Shown: positions 1 through 9,761 of the stretch, in pieces
Layout of the letters: every line of letters starts with the position of its first letter
Numbering within the stretch: position 1 is the stretch's first letter
Assembly: GCA_027919835.1 (NCBI GenBank)
Contig: JANVFP010000006.1
Span: 1,488,001 to 1,552,000, forward strand
From: Lentinula raphanica
Lineage: Eukaryota > Basidiomycota > Agaricomycetes > Agaricales > Omphalotaceae
DNA: 64,000 bases
Direction: 5' to 3'
Translations under genes and position numbers: made by a program
Notes under the pieces: model-generated
Database searches by the model: none
The model's input: the letters and a program-made list of their open reading frames with translations, nothing else
Told to the model about the DNA's origin: nothing

Positions 1-372
1 CTTCCCTTTCGGTCAGGGTGTCTGCCAGATCCTGCAGAGTTCTACTGCTTATCTGATGGATGCGTACGAGATCTACTTCGCGAGTGCTATCGCTGCCACG
101 ATCGTCCTGCGATCTATCTTTGCCGCTGTCTTTCCGGTCATTGCGCCTACGATGTTCAATCATCTGGGAGACGCGTGGGGCATGAGCATTTTTGCATTCT
201 TGGGCTTGGTTTGTACGCCGATACCTTTTTTGTTCTGGGTAAGGGTCCTATCTGATTTTTCTCGCGAATGATGAAATGACTCCGATCTCTTCTCATCCTT
301 TTCTAGAATTATGGCGAAGTGATTCGCAGCAAATCGAAATACGCATACAAAGAATCTGATGATGTATCATGA
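1..372 (+). CDS. MFS transporter, C-terminal end (5' cut by window edge)
   Basis: The frame is open from base 2 and ends at the stop at 370-372 after one intron (239-306, gtaagg...ttctag). The encoded tail has two hydrophobic spans rich in Ala, Ile and Phe (around the segments IAATIVLRSIFAAVFPVIAP and SIFAFLGLVCTPIPFLFW), followed by a short polar tail beginning NYGEVIRSKSKYA. This tail pattern, a last membrane helix ending in PFLFW and then YG..IR.KSKYA, is typical of fungal drug:H+ antiporter-type major facilitator transporters. The substrate cannot be told from the tail. Only about 100 residues are in the window; the earlier helices lie to the left. Family assignment is by recall of fungal MFS C-termini, so moderately sure. 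Confidence 0.75.
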
Positions 373-651
373 ACTCAGCTCATTGACAGTCAACCCAATT
401 GTAGTTCTCCAAGGACGCAAAAAATACCACGTTTCTGAGTAGAATTCTTGCGATGCTCTTTGCCATCTGTTTTTACGAGTAGCCTCTGGTAATCAATCGA
501 ACTTAGTGTATAGTTTTTTGATCAATATGTTGCTCTTGAATACGCGACAAAATTTTGTGGTATGTCCTAACGATGATGATCCATCGCTTCTGTCGATTGT
601 CGGCTCGATTAGTTCGGAAGCGCTGAACGAACGCGTCGGAAGCGCGTGTCT

Positions 652-2521
652 TCATCTTCTTCCCTTCCTCTGAGCTCCATAGTTACGATGATTACGATTC
701 TGCGAAAGATCCACGTTATCTGAACCTCCATCCTCGCGCTTCCGAAAGACTTCGTCGTCTCCTCGCGAAGGTCGTGTAAACCAGTTCGCTCTTCCCCTCT
801 GCCGATCCGACCTGCTACCACTGTTACTAGTCGTTGCATGCGAGGAGAAATTCGACCTTGTTTCTGTATGCGAATTTTCCCAAGTATTATAGACGGTGGG
901 GTAAGAGTCTGTATGTGAATAGCCCATCTCCACATCTGCAGAAATCTGACTTGAAGCTGGGCGTTGATTTGCATATTGATCTTCGACCGCCGTTTGAGGC
1001 AAATTCGTCTCAAAGTAAGGGACAGCAACGCGCATGTAATCCCAAGCGACGCGAGCAGTACCCATTCCCCAAGCCTCGTTCGCCTGTCGTTCGATTTCCG
1101 TTATGACGTTGGAACGGATGTTCGTGATTCTGGCACCCTCAGAAGCGATCGGTGTAGGAAATCTGTAAAGGTTGAGGTTGAGTTTCAGTCTAGTGTTTGT
1201 ACTCGATAGTGTAGCGTTGTCCGTTCACTTGCCTTCCTCCAATATGATTCAATACGAGTTTCTGAGCACCGCAGGCTTTCGCGAACGCACCGGCCATCCC
1301 AGGTAATGAATGGCCTCTGGCTATCGCTTTTTCTGAGACCACATTATACGATCTCTTGGCTTTTGCGTCTATCTCTTGAGGAATATGTGCATCTGCAGCT
1401 TCGTGTATCAAAAGCGACGGAGAGGGAGATATGCATAATGGCATTATCGCGGAAGGATCACAAGTGTCCCCAAGTATAACTATTTTGCGGAATGGGTGGA
1501 CTGTCTCTCTGATCACATATCCAATGCACGGATCTGACATCGCTGGACTTGAGCAAACTTGACCACACATTAACGACGTCAAAATTCACTAACCTCGATG
1601 CACGATAGGCCCTGCGTCAACCACGACAGGCCCAAGAATACCTTTGCCTTGAGTCACGTTCCTCCATAATCCATCTTCCGTAGAACATACAATGTTCTCT
1701 CCAGCAGCTTCGTTTACGTGCATGTCGTCCGGCTCGCAAGACGTCACTGGATCTGTGGGTGTTAATAGTTCATGCACGACATATTTATCGGCCATCCGTG
1801 TTAAGGTCATTTTGAGGATACTTCGGACAAAAGTTCGTATACCGGCTGGCCCATAGATTTCTATAGTTGGATACTGTATGTATGGTCGGACATCTATTTC
1901 CTCCAAAGCAGTTGAAGCTCACAGGTTTTCGAAGGGCCTCCAGTTCCTCGGCATCTGGACCAATTGGGACTGGGAAGAGGAGATTGCGAAGAACAGGTAC
2001 TATTCTGGTGGAGAAGGAAGTGATTACAATGATAGCAGGAGTTGTAACTTGGAGAGGCCTTACCCCATTACATGGTCGGCTGCAATAGAATAAGCTCTTG
2101 ATTGATACGATGAAGATTGGAGAAAGTTCACCATGCATGTGCGTTATGAATATCTTTTTGACCTGGGAGACTCGGAGTTTAGAACGATCCATGCTGGATG
2201 GCTGCAAGTGAAATTGACGAAGGGTTCCTTCCGCGCAATCAACCACTAGAGAATTGAGATGTGATCACAAATCTAATCTTGGACAATCACAGGAACCCGC
2301 TCACTCCAAAGCGAATTATCGCCCAAGACATCAGCGACGAGTGATGAACAGTTCCGAGAAGTACTAGGCCCACCACCGCTTGAGGTGCCAAGGAATGTCA
2401 CAGTCATCGTACTGGTCAGCATCTTCTTCGGAATGTAAATTTCGGAGTGAGAGGTTGTAAAAGACCGCGTGAAGATCAAGGAATGGGTCGTTCTTCTGGT
2501 GAGAGCGCGTATGATCGTCAT
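652..2521 (-). CDS. tRNase Z (ribonuclease Z, tRNA 3' processing endonuclease)
   Basis: Removes the 3' trailer of precursor tRNAs before CCA addition. The N-terminal metallo-beta-lactamase part reads TVTFLGTSSGG, then NSLWMVDCAEGT across an intron, then the zinc motif HMHADHVMG (HxHxDH), which is only complete when a 16-base exon at 2064-2079 is included. Downstream come EIYGPAGIR, VVDAGPIVHRG and ILGDTCDP, with a late conserved His in NHIGGRF. The size fits the short form. The C-terminus is a low-complexity basic tail ending at 652. The start at 2521 gives about 37 Arg/Ser/Thr-rich residues, a likely mitochondrial leader, before internal Met codons next to the catalytic domain, so dual targeting is plausible. 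An upstream ATG at 2632 falls inside the tRNA gene and was rejected. One intron (1163-1232) appears to be GC-AG. Exact joins are inferred. Confidence 0.85.
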
Positions 2522-2591
2522 GAACGTTCGGGAAAGAGAGTGAGGTCGGGTCAGCGGGGACTTGGCCTCAAATGACTGAAAAATTAAGTCA

Positions 2592-2692
2592 GGTAGCGTG
2601 GCCGAGTGGTCTAAGGCGTTGGATTTAAGCATTCTTCTGATTTGCTTCCCAATGGAGGAAACTCCGCGCGAGTTCGAACCTCGCCGCTACCA
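2592..2692 (+). tRNA. tRNA-Leu(UAA) with anticodon-loop intron
   Basis: The acceptor arms ggtagcg and cgctacc pair perfectly, followed by discriminator A. The D arm gccgagtggtctaaggc, a long variable arm (tggaggaaactccgc) and the T arm gcgag-ttcgaac-ctcgc mark a class II tRNA. The anticodon stem-loop reads ttgga-tttaag, giving anticodon TAA; an intron of about 17 bases follows position 37, before the 3' stem half cccaa. One A.C mismatch sits at the loop-closing pair. Box A (tggccgagtgg) and box B (agttcgaacct) are intact. It is divergent from the tRNase Z gene with 70 bases between them. Confidence 0.93.
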
Positions 2693-2712
2693 TTCCAGTT
2701 TGTGAGTTGTCG

Positions 2713-2717
2713 TTTTT
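2713..2717 (+). terminator. RNA polymerase III terminator
   Basis: A run of five T residues lies 20 bases after the tRNA-Leu 3' end, the usual stop signal for polymerase III. Confidence 0.7.
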
Positions 2718-3061
2718 ATCTGATTTCACATTTTATCTTTTTCATGAGATTTTGGTCTTGAGTTATAATAGTTGTATATGTAGTATGTACATACACATCG
2801 ATTAACGATGCTATCTTTCAGTTTAGAGATTTCTACCCAGTGACACTTATTCTGATCATAGTAAAAAACGAGAGTCTACCTCGAACAACATATTACTGGA
2901 CTGTTCAATATCAATCACTCGCAGGAAATTTCAGGTATTGCATTTTGAAGCTCAAGCCTTAGGTATATAACTTCATGTATTCGCTGTGACCCACTTGCAT
3001 CGATGGAGCCACACGATCAATATAACCCTTCATCCCGGTTGATATCCACATTGTCAATGCA
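2718..3061. other. intergenic, nothing identified
   Basis: AT-rich stretch between the tRNA and the 3' end of the HN1-like gene. I see no convincing coding frame, RNA fold or repeat in it. Confidence 0.5.
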
Positions 3062-4186
3062 TCAAAAGAGCTATGGGACAACGTTGGCAAACGGGGAACA
3101 GGCGAAGGAGATCATACGACTTACTCCTGAAATGTTATCTTGACCGCCTGGACCTTGACGAACACTGTGTTTGGAAAGAGAGTCGTATCAAAACCCTTAG
3201 GCAGAATCTTACACGAACTAACCGTCGAGTGGGTTTGAATTCTTCTTGCTGGTCGTTTGCATCCCAGAAGTTGGAAAGGGAGCTGTTTCCACCAGGGACA
3301 GTCCTTACACGCCTGAAAGAGCGACTTGAACGATATGAGTAGATGTAGATGGTTTGTATACCCACCTGCTTGGTTTGACTTGCGAAGTGAAGTTGATCCC
3401 TGATGGTTCTTCGGGCTCCGCTTCCTCTTGAGTTTTGGTCGTGTTGGTGCCCGGATCAGTCCCCTATACGACGAGTCAAGGCTGTGGTAAGGAAGCGAGA
3501 TAGAATTATGGACCTCAGATTCTTTGGGAGGTGCTTGAGACAAAGCATCATCCTCATCATTCTCACCGAAGATGTCAGTGTGTCCACCACCAGGGGCTTG
3601 TCGGACGCGACGTGAAGGTTTGAACGCCTCAGAGGTAGACGTGGAACTCGTCGATGCTGTAGGCTGTCTGTGTGATGATGGTTTCGTTTGAAGATGTAAG
3701 AGACGCACGAGTGAGAGACGTGGTGGACTCGGAGGTTCCCATCTCCGAGGAGGATATTTTGCCAAATTTCGCCCATCCTTCAGTAAGATCTATCAGTACC
3801 ACTGGTGAGCATCATCCAAGGGATAGACGTACTGGGAAGTTTTTGGATGTTACCAAAGTTGGTATCAACGGTTGTTCCGGTGTATCTGTTAGTGAACGAG
3901 TTTCAAATTAGCATATACCTCGCATTGAGGATATTGGCGAGATTATACTTGAGGAATTCGATCAAAGACCGCTTCGTGAAGACGATACTTGTCGTATCCC
4001 AGTCGAGCATGCCTGATGACAATGAACAATCATATTCAGAAGCGATAGCAGTGGCCGTACCGAGCGCAGCAGCCCATTCTTTCTCTTTAGACATGTCGAT
4101 AACATCAGAAGGCGTGTAACTGTCGAGGGAAGTATCAGAAATCGAATTAAAAGATTGAGCTGGGAGAAGACGGACGTGGCAGACAT
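3062..4186 (-). CDS. protein with three HN1/Jupiter-like PGG repeats
   Basis: The C-terminal half holds three copies of the pattern [F]KP(S/T)RRVRxxPGG followed by a short polar stretch: FKPSRRVRQAPGG..TDIFG (about 3590-3622), a second with FRRVRTVPGGNSSLSNF (about 3270-3325), and FKPTRRVRQGPGGQDNISGLF, which ends the protein and is rebuilt across two introns. This resembles the repeats of animal HN1/Jupiter microtubule-associated proteins; the function here is unknown. The N-terminal half starts at ATG 4186, uses an intron opening gtccgt, and reads MSATYTPSDVIDMSKEKEW; I recognise no domain in it. The two halves may be one gene, as modelled, or two tandem genes, the second starting at ATG 3742 and the first ending near 3775. 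The one-gene model is favoured because an in-frame intron joins them. It is divergent from COQ7, with 89 bases between starts. Confidence 0.5.
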
Positions 4187-4275
4187 AATGATCTTGGAAG
4201 TTGTTGAAAGAGCGTAGTCAAGGGCCAAAGTGGCAAAGTAAACAAAACTAAACCTTGTGATCGCGCATCATCACT

Positions 4276-5053
4276 ATGTTTTCTTCTTCCACGGCTATTC
4301 GGCGCCTGTCTCGTTGCACTCATCGTCGTTTCCTTGCGTCTTCTGCTTATACGGATCCTTCATCAGCAAATGACCCAGCGACTACCACGACTCCTAGCAA
4401 CCTCACGAATGAACAACGAAGAGCGCTGGATTCGGCTCTCCGTGTAGATCAAGCAGGGGAAGTTGCAGCTAATTGGATCTATTATGGCCAGCATTGTATC
4501 CTCGGAAAACAGCCTGTTACGGGACCTTTGATTCAAGTTTGTATACTATTCTACAGTTATCGACAAATTCTTATTTTACACCGGGTGTAGGAGATGTGGG
4601 ATCAAGAGAAGAAGCACCTCGAGGTCATGGACAAATTGCAACTTCAACACCGGATACGGCCGACAATTCTAATGGACGTTGCGAAGATAGGTGGCTTTGG
4701 ACTAGGAGCTGTGACAGCCCTTATGGGCAAGGAAGCTGCAATGGCTTGTACGGAGGCGGTTGAGACAGTTATAGGGGAACATTATGACGAGTGAGAGGAG
4801 TGAATTTTTATTCTTCTATATCCAACTGACACCTTGCTATCTCAGCCAGCTGAAAGAGATGGAATCGCTGCCGTCTGCTCATCCGAGTGTTCCATTGTTG
4901 AGAGAGGTAGTGAAGGAATTTAGAGACGACGAATTGGAGCATATGAATATTGCGGTGACTAATGATGCACAGAGAGCTCCGGCACACGCATTGCTGAGTA
5001 CTGTCGTTGGTGCAGGATGCAAAGTAGCGATAGAGTTGTGTAAGAGATTCTAG
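4276..5053 (+). CDS. COQ7: COQ7, 5-demethoxyubiquinone hydroxylase
   Basis: Di-iron hydroxylase of ubiquinone synthesis, acting on the matrix face of the mitochondrial inner membrane. Three exons (4276-4536, 4591-4790, 4846-5053) give 222 residues, close to the usual size. The N-terminus is Arg/Ser-rich with no acid residues, fitting a mitochondrial leader. The iron ligands are visible as two ExxH-type repeats: E62 in [10 protein letters not shown]93/H96 in QEKKH, E145 in EAVETV with H151, and E183/H186 in DELEHMN. The domain runs straight to the stop. It converges on the complex I subunit gene, with only 22 bases between stop codons. Confidence 0.95.
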
Positions 5054-5075
5054 TGCATGAAAAAATACATCTGAA

Positions 5076-5480
5076 TTATTCTGGTTTCCCTGCTAATGGC
5101 TGATCCTTGAGTTTTGCATTCCAGAACCATCGAGACTGAACGCGAATAACATGGTGTTAGACAATGTGACTAGTAGCTTATGTTGCGAACGCACCGTGGT
5201 GAAATTGACAACGGTGTACAAAGCAGTGGGGAAGACGACGACACCAAGGATGGCCGCTCTAACGTTAGCAGGGGTCCATCGGAAGCGAAGATAGTTTTGC
5301 TCGCGCTGCGTGAACGATTGTATCGAGTCAACTGAGTGCTGAGTCGACGGTAGCAAAAGACGCACCCATAAGTTGAAGTTCTCGACAGCAGGGTCTGGTT
5401 TATAGCTACCTAGAGCACAAATAGTTCAGAAATGTTCCTCAGACGGAGAGATACGAGCTACCGTGATGTCCACCAGCCAT
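5076..5480 (-). CDS. complex I B15-type subunit (NDUFB4-like)
   Basis: A short protein of 77 residues spread over four exons, too fragmented to show as one open frame. It begins MAGGHHGSYKPDPAVENFNLW, continues with YLRFRWTPANVRAAILGVVV and one membrane span, and ends SRWFWNAKLKDQPLAGKPE. The order of these features (His/Gly-rich start, DPAVE, a FRWTP.N box, a single membrane helix, and W.W.AKLK near the end) is that of the fungal NADH-ubiquinone oxidoreductase B15 accessory subunit of the membrane arm. The first three introns break the N-terminal half. The start is divergent from the RNA-binding protein gene by 70 bases, suggesting a shared promoter. Confidence 0.8.
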
Positions 5481-5550
5481 GATTGTTAAAGCTCGGTTAT
5501 TATTTGTTCTTGTTTATATCTCCTTCATTCTCGACTACCATCTTCTCAAA

Positions 5551-8443
5551 ATGGACTACAACGATAATCGTGATTGGGACAGAGGCAAAAATGCTGAAGC
5601 CTCTTGGTATCCCAACGATTCTCGTCAAAGCTACCATCCCAGAGAGGATGAGTATCACGCTCAAGGAAAACGCAGAAAATACAACGATGGCGTATGTGGC
5701 TTCTCTTCTCAAATTCACTTCTTTTCATGCTCAGCAATTTGACACAGGGATACCAGGGCTACGACGGCTCTCAGGCATACGAAGAATACAAGCATGATTC
5801 GAATTATAATCGCCAAGGTCAAGGAAATCCACCAGACCCATCGGGACGTGGTGGCGGACCCAAGAAACGGTTACAGCCTTCGGAACCCAGTCCTCATGTC
5901 ATCTTTCTTGGCCTCGATCCTGACTTCACCGAGTCCGATGTCTGTATCATCCTCGCATCTCAGTGGTCTCGTTTGGCTCACTTTCTGCTCCCAGCTTCAA
6001 TCATACCTCAACTCTCACGGGTGCAGCGTAGAAACGGTTACAATTATCCGAGAACGATCAACAGGCAGTTGCCCATTCGTATATTCTGCTTTCCGCATGC
6101 ATTGACATTCTCTCTCTCTGCGTCTGGATTATCAAGGTTCTTCAAAGGGTTTTGGCTTTGCGCAATTCAGCAGCTCTGAACATGCTCGTGCTTTTGTGGA
6201 TCCGTTGTTCCCGTTTGTCCAAGTACCGCCTCCGGCTTCTCATGGGGCTACTGCAACTGCTGCTTTCTATAAGAGCCTTGAAACTGGTTTGCCCCATAAC
6301 GGACGGAGGGTCAAGATCGACTACTCTCAAAGTGCTACTCCGCACGAAAAAGGTCGATTGAGGGGAAACACTAATGACGGTACTCGCGACATTGGGAATA
6401 CACAGGCACCTGTCCTTCTCTTCAGAGGACTTGATCCGCTTTCTGGACCCCAAGCTATTCATCAGGCAATGAGGAATTCGTCGGGATTTGGCAAAGAAGG
6501 TGCTAAAGGGATGAAGAGAATCATACTCATCAAGGACAAAGTTACAATGGCTAGCTTTGGTTTTGCCTTTGTGGAGTTCATAGACACACCGGTAACTCAT
6601 GCCCTCGCTGTTGAAACTAAATCACTCATATAATTGTATCAGTCCGCTTCGGCGGTGCTTGCAGCTACAATGTCTCCACAGATTCATCCGGCAGGATTCA
6701 GAATATCGGACAGGCCTGTGGCCGCCTCTTTCGCTCATCCCGATTCTTTCCAACCGATCCAAGAAATCATGCTCCGAGACGATGCTTGCCTCACCTCATC
6801 ACTTGCACTAGGCGGTGTAGAAGGCACCTATGTCCGGTACTGGGACGAATCTTCGATGGTCGCGGTGCTTGAATTCCAAGTGGTCGTTCCCCAGTCATCA
6901 ACGGCGGCGAACGGAAAAGAAAAGAAAGAAAAGAAAAAGAAGGGTAAGATGCGCTTCCGTCGCTGTGAAGTTTTTGTAACATTTCGATGTAGAGCCTGCC
7001 CTTCGTCCCATTACTCCTCTGGCGCCTTCTACATTGCCTGTGTCTGACAAGCCGGTCACTCTCAGTTTTAACAAAGGACCGTCTAAGACCACCGCTACGA
7101 GTACGTGGTTTGAATGATGGTCTTGCATGCGGCTGAAGCTACTTATCTCTTCAGGTTTGGGCTCAGCTGTGAAACCTCTATCCTTGGGATTCTCTGCTGA
7201 TGACGACAATGATGAAGAAGATGAAGAGTCTGCAAACAACAGCAAAGGTGAGCATTCGAACAGCGTAGTCGTGCACCTAGTTCTAAATGATGTTTGTAGT
7301 GAACAGCTCTAAAGGAGTTGCGCCCCTGATAGCAAGCAAGAAGGTAATTCGTAGGACCCATTTGAGCATCCATACACACAAAACTGTCTGTTTCGGCTCG
7401 CTCATAAGCTGCGTTATCCGCAGACCATCAACAATATCAATAAATGGAACCAAGTGCAAGAGGAACTTTCGGGCACTGCCGCAACGAGCTCAAGTTCTAC
7501 ATCGGTGACCTATCCTCGTTGGCTTTCTTTCTCTCTGCAATCATTGAACCGGACTCCCCGCAACAACAGATCGTGCCTACTGAAAGTACAGTCGTGCCTT
7601 CCTCCACGAAAGCAGGCACACCGCCCGCCGAGAGTGGTCTTGAATTCGCGGACGTGGATGCCTTTGCCTGCTTACTCTGCGCCCGACAATTCAAGTCTGT
7701 GGACCAACTCAAGAGGCACAACAAGGAATCCGATCTGCATAAGGCTCGCTCTCATTCGCAATCTCGTGATCGTGCTTGTGACTTACGTTTGCTCTTCCCA
7801 ATGCTGGCGTTGTGTTTCCACTCCTTCAACAGAAGAACCTCAAAGATGATAGTCTCCGAGATGTCGCGCGGCAAAAAGTACTCGCTCGCCAACAAGCCAA
7901 GACTTCTGAGCAACCCAAGTATCGAGATCGGGCGCTAGAGAGGCGGTCGCTGTTTAATCAACCCGATGTTCCTCTTCCGGAGGTTGATGCTAGTAAGGCA
8001 TCCAAGCGGAAACAAGTGGAAGGACCTCCACCGCCTCCTCCGCCACCGCCTGCGCCTTTGAACCCTGGTCAGGATGAGAACAATATTGGCAACAAGTTAC
8101 TCAAAATGATGGGTTGGAAGGAAGGAACCGGGTTGGGTACTCGGGGTGAAGGTCGAGTGGAACCCATGTACGACTCTCAATTACTTCCATTACTATCATG
8201 TATGACTGATTTGACTGACTTCCACATCCAGAAAGACCGCTATATATGCTGAAGGAGTCGGTCTGGGTGCCAGCAAGGGAAAAGAAGTGGGCAAATTCAC
8301 GGATGCAAACTCAGGATATCTCTCAATGGCTCAGGAATCGGTGAGTGCACAATTTACAGAAGTGCAGACGATATCGGCATATTTGCAACGGAACCATGCT
8401 GAACGAGAGCTGTTGACAGGCTCGCGAGCGCTACAATTCTTGA
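5551..8443 (+). CDS. RBM5/RBM10-like RNA-binding splicing factor
   Basis: The domain order is that of the RBM5/6/10 family: an N-terminal Tyr/Gly/Asp-rich region; RRM1 starting HVIFLGLDPDFTESD with RNP1 GFGFAQF near 6150; RRM2 starting APVLLFRGLDPLSG with GFAFVEF near 6560; a C2H2 finger reading ACLLCARQFKS..QLKRHNKESDLH near 7660-7740; the ERRSLFNQPD linker; and a G-patch, NIGNKLLKMMGWKEGTGLG, near 8080. The last exon (8420-8443) adds ARERYNS and a stop, the typical family end, joined by the intron 8341-8419 (gtgagt...gacag). Reading through that intron gives an unrelated tail to 8469, which I rejected. The family acts in 3' splice-site choice in the nucleus. Many introns; the RRM1 and 6950-7440 joins are the least sure. 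Confidence 0.85.
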
Positions 8444-8557
8444 ATGATCGACGTGTTATAAACTTATAGTGTGCATATCTTGGAAATCATTGAATTATGA
8501 TTATGGTATTTCCTAGACAACTTTTGGGTGCAAAAGAGTGACATGAAGACATATTCA

Positions 8558-9690
8558 TCACATCAAGAGAGCGATTGCTGCCAAGCTCAACATAGACAGG
8601 AGAGATCCTGAGGTCGTGACGGAGGCAGCGTTGCTTGAGGAGCCTGTGCTACTAGATGCAGCCGATCCAGAGGTGGCAGTCGTAGAAATGGAAGCCAAGG
8701 TCGATGATTCGACAGCAGAGGTAGCTGAGATCGAGGTGGTACTTGTACCTACTTCAACGGTGAAGTAGTTTGCCTGTCGAGAGGAGAATGTTTAGCCCAA
8801 ATCATTTTCAAAGCTGGGACGAAACGAACCGCAACAACAGCGCCAAGTTGAGAGTCCTGTGGGCACATGTGAGGAAACTTGGCTGTGTAAACGTTGGATT
8901 CGGATCATACCTTGACGTATCCGTTGAGATCAAACTTGGACACGCCCAAGTTAGGTTGAGAGAGATCGGAAGGAGGACTGAAGGAGGCTGGTTGCTGATA
9001 TAAGATCACGACGTAACTGAATGAGCGTAACGTTTAGTATCTGTCCCTCATGAGGACTTGATATCCGATTCGTACCGATGGGGACCGCTTCCAGAAGCAG
9101 GAGCTGGGCCGGCGTAAGAAGTGATAGCAGTTGCGGATGAGTTAGAGACCTGCCCATCTAGCAGAAAATTTAGAATCCAGCTGGTGTCTACTCATAGTCA
9201 ATCATACCCGAGACGGTTACGCTGTTCTCCAACCAGTGTCGGGTGATGTTGGATTCGTCGGCACCTACGATGTCAGCATCAACCATGGCCAAGGTGAAAT
9301 TTCCGGTCAAATCAACCGAGGAATTGGCAGCAGTAATTTTGATTGTAGGGGTGGGTGCAACCTCTGAGTGTAGTCATCGGTATTAGTGAATGTGGGTGTA
9401 TAATGGCAGGACAGACTGACGGTCTTGAGTGAGAGCTTGACCTGGAGAAACATCACCGACACCTTGGGTAGCAATCTATGTGAGCATCTTATTGTGAGAG
9501 ACAGAGAGACCGTCTAACCATCGAAATTAATAGTCAGGATAGAGCTGGGGTCAAACGAAGCAAGGAGCTCAGGGACTAGAGCAGCTTGTGTGAAATGCGC
9601 CTCGATAGCTTCAATTTGAACCGCAGTGTCATTTGACTGAGCAGAGACAAAAGGAATGGAGAAAGCAAAAAGGACAGGAAGAACAATCAT
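8558..9690 (-). CDS. secreted GPI-anchored PEBP-like protein
   Basis: The start at 9690 gives a clean signal peptide (MIVLPVLFAFSIPFVSAQ). The mature part has motifs of the phosphatidylethanolamine-binding family: SFDPSSILTINFDG early, FTLAMVDADIVG, ITRHWLENSV and GPHRYVILLYQQP, spread over several short exons. The C-terminus is a Ser/Thr/Ala-rich stretch followed by a hydrophobic end (LLSMLSLAAIALLM), which is a GPI-attachment signal, so the protein probably sits on the outer membrane or cell wall. The ligand is unknown. The conserved acidic and His residues of the ligand pocket seem present in the D.D and RHW motifs. It is divergent from the YEATS gene, 71 bases apart. Confidence 0.8.
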
Positions 9691-9761
9691 GACTTGATGA
9701 GAGTAAAAGAGCAAGAATGAATAAACGCTCAATAATTTTTCTGGGTTTCTTCTTCCCCTCC

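Noticed and set aside
609..1028. Second minus-strand frame over the tRNase Z tail
   Set aside because: The spliced exon from 1162 is in phase with the frame ending at 652, not with this one.
8341..8469. Read-through end of the RBM5-like gene (VSAQFTEVQ...)
   Set aside because: Splicing 8341-8419 gives the conserved family end ARERYNS instead.
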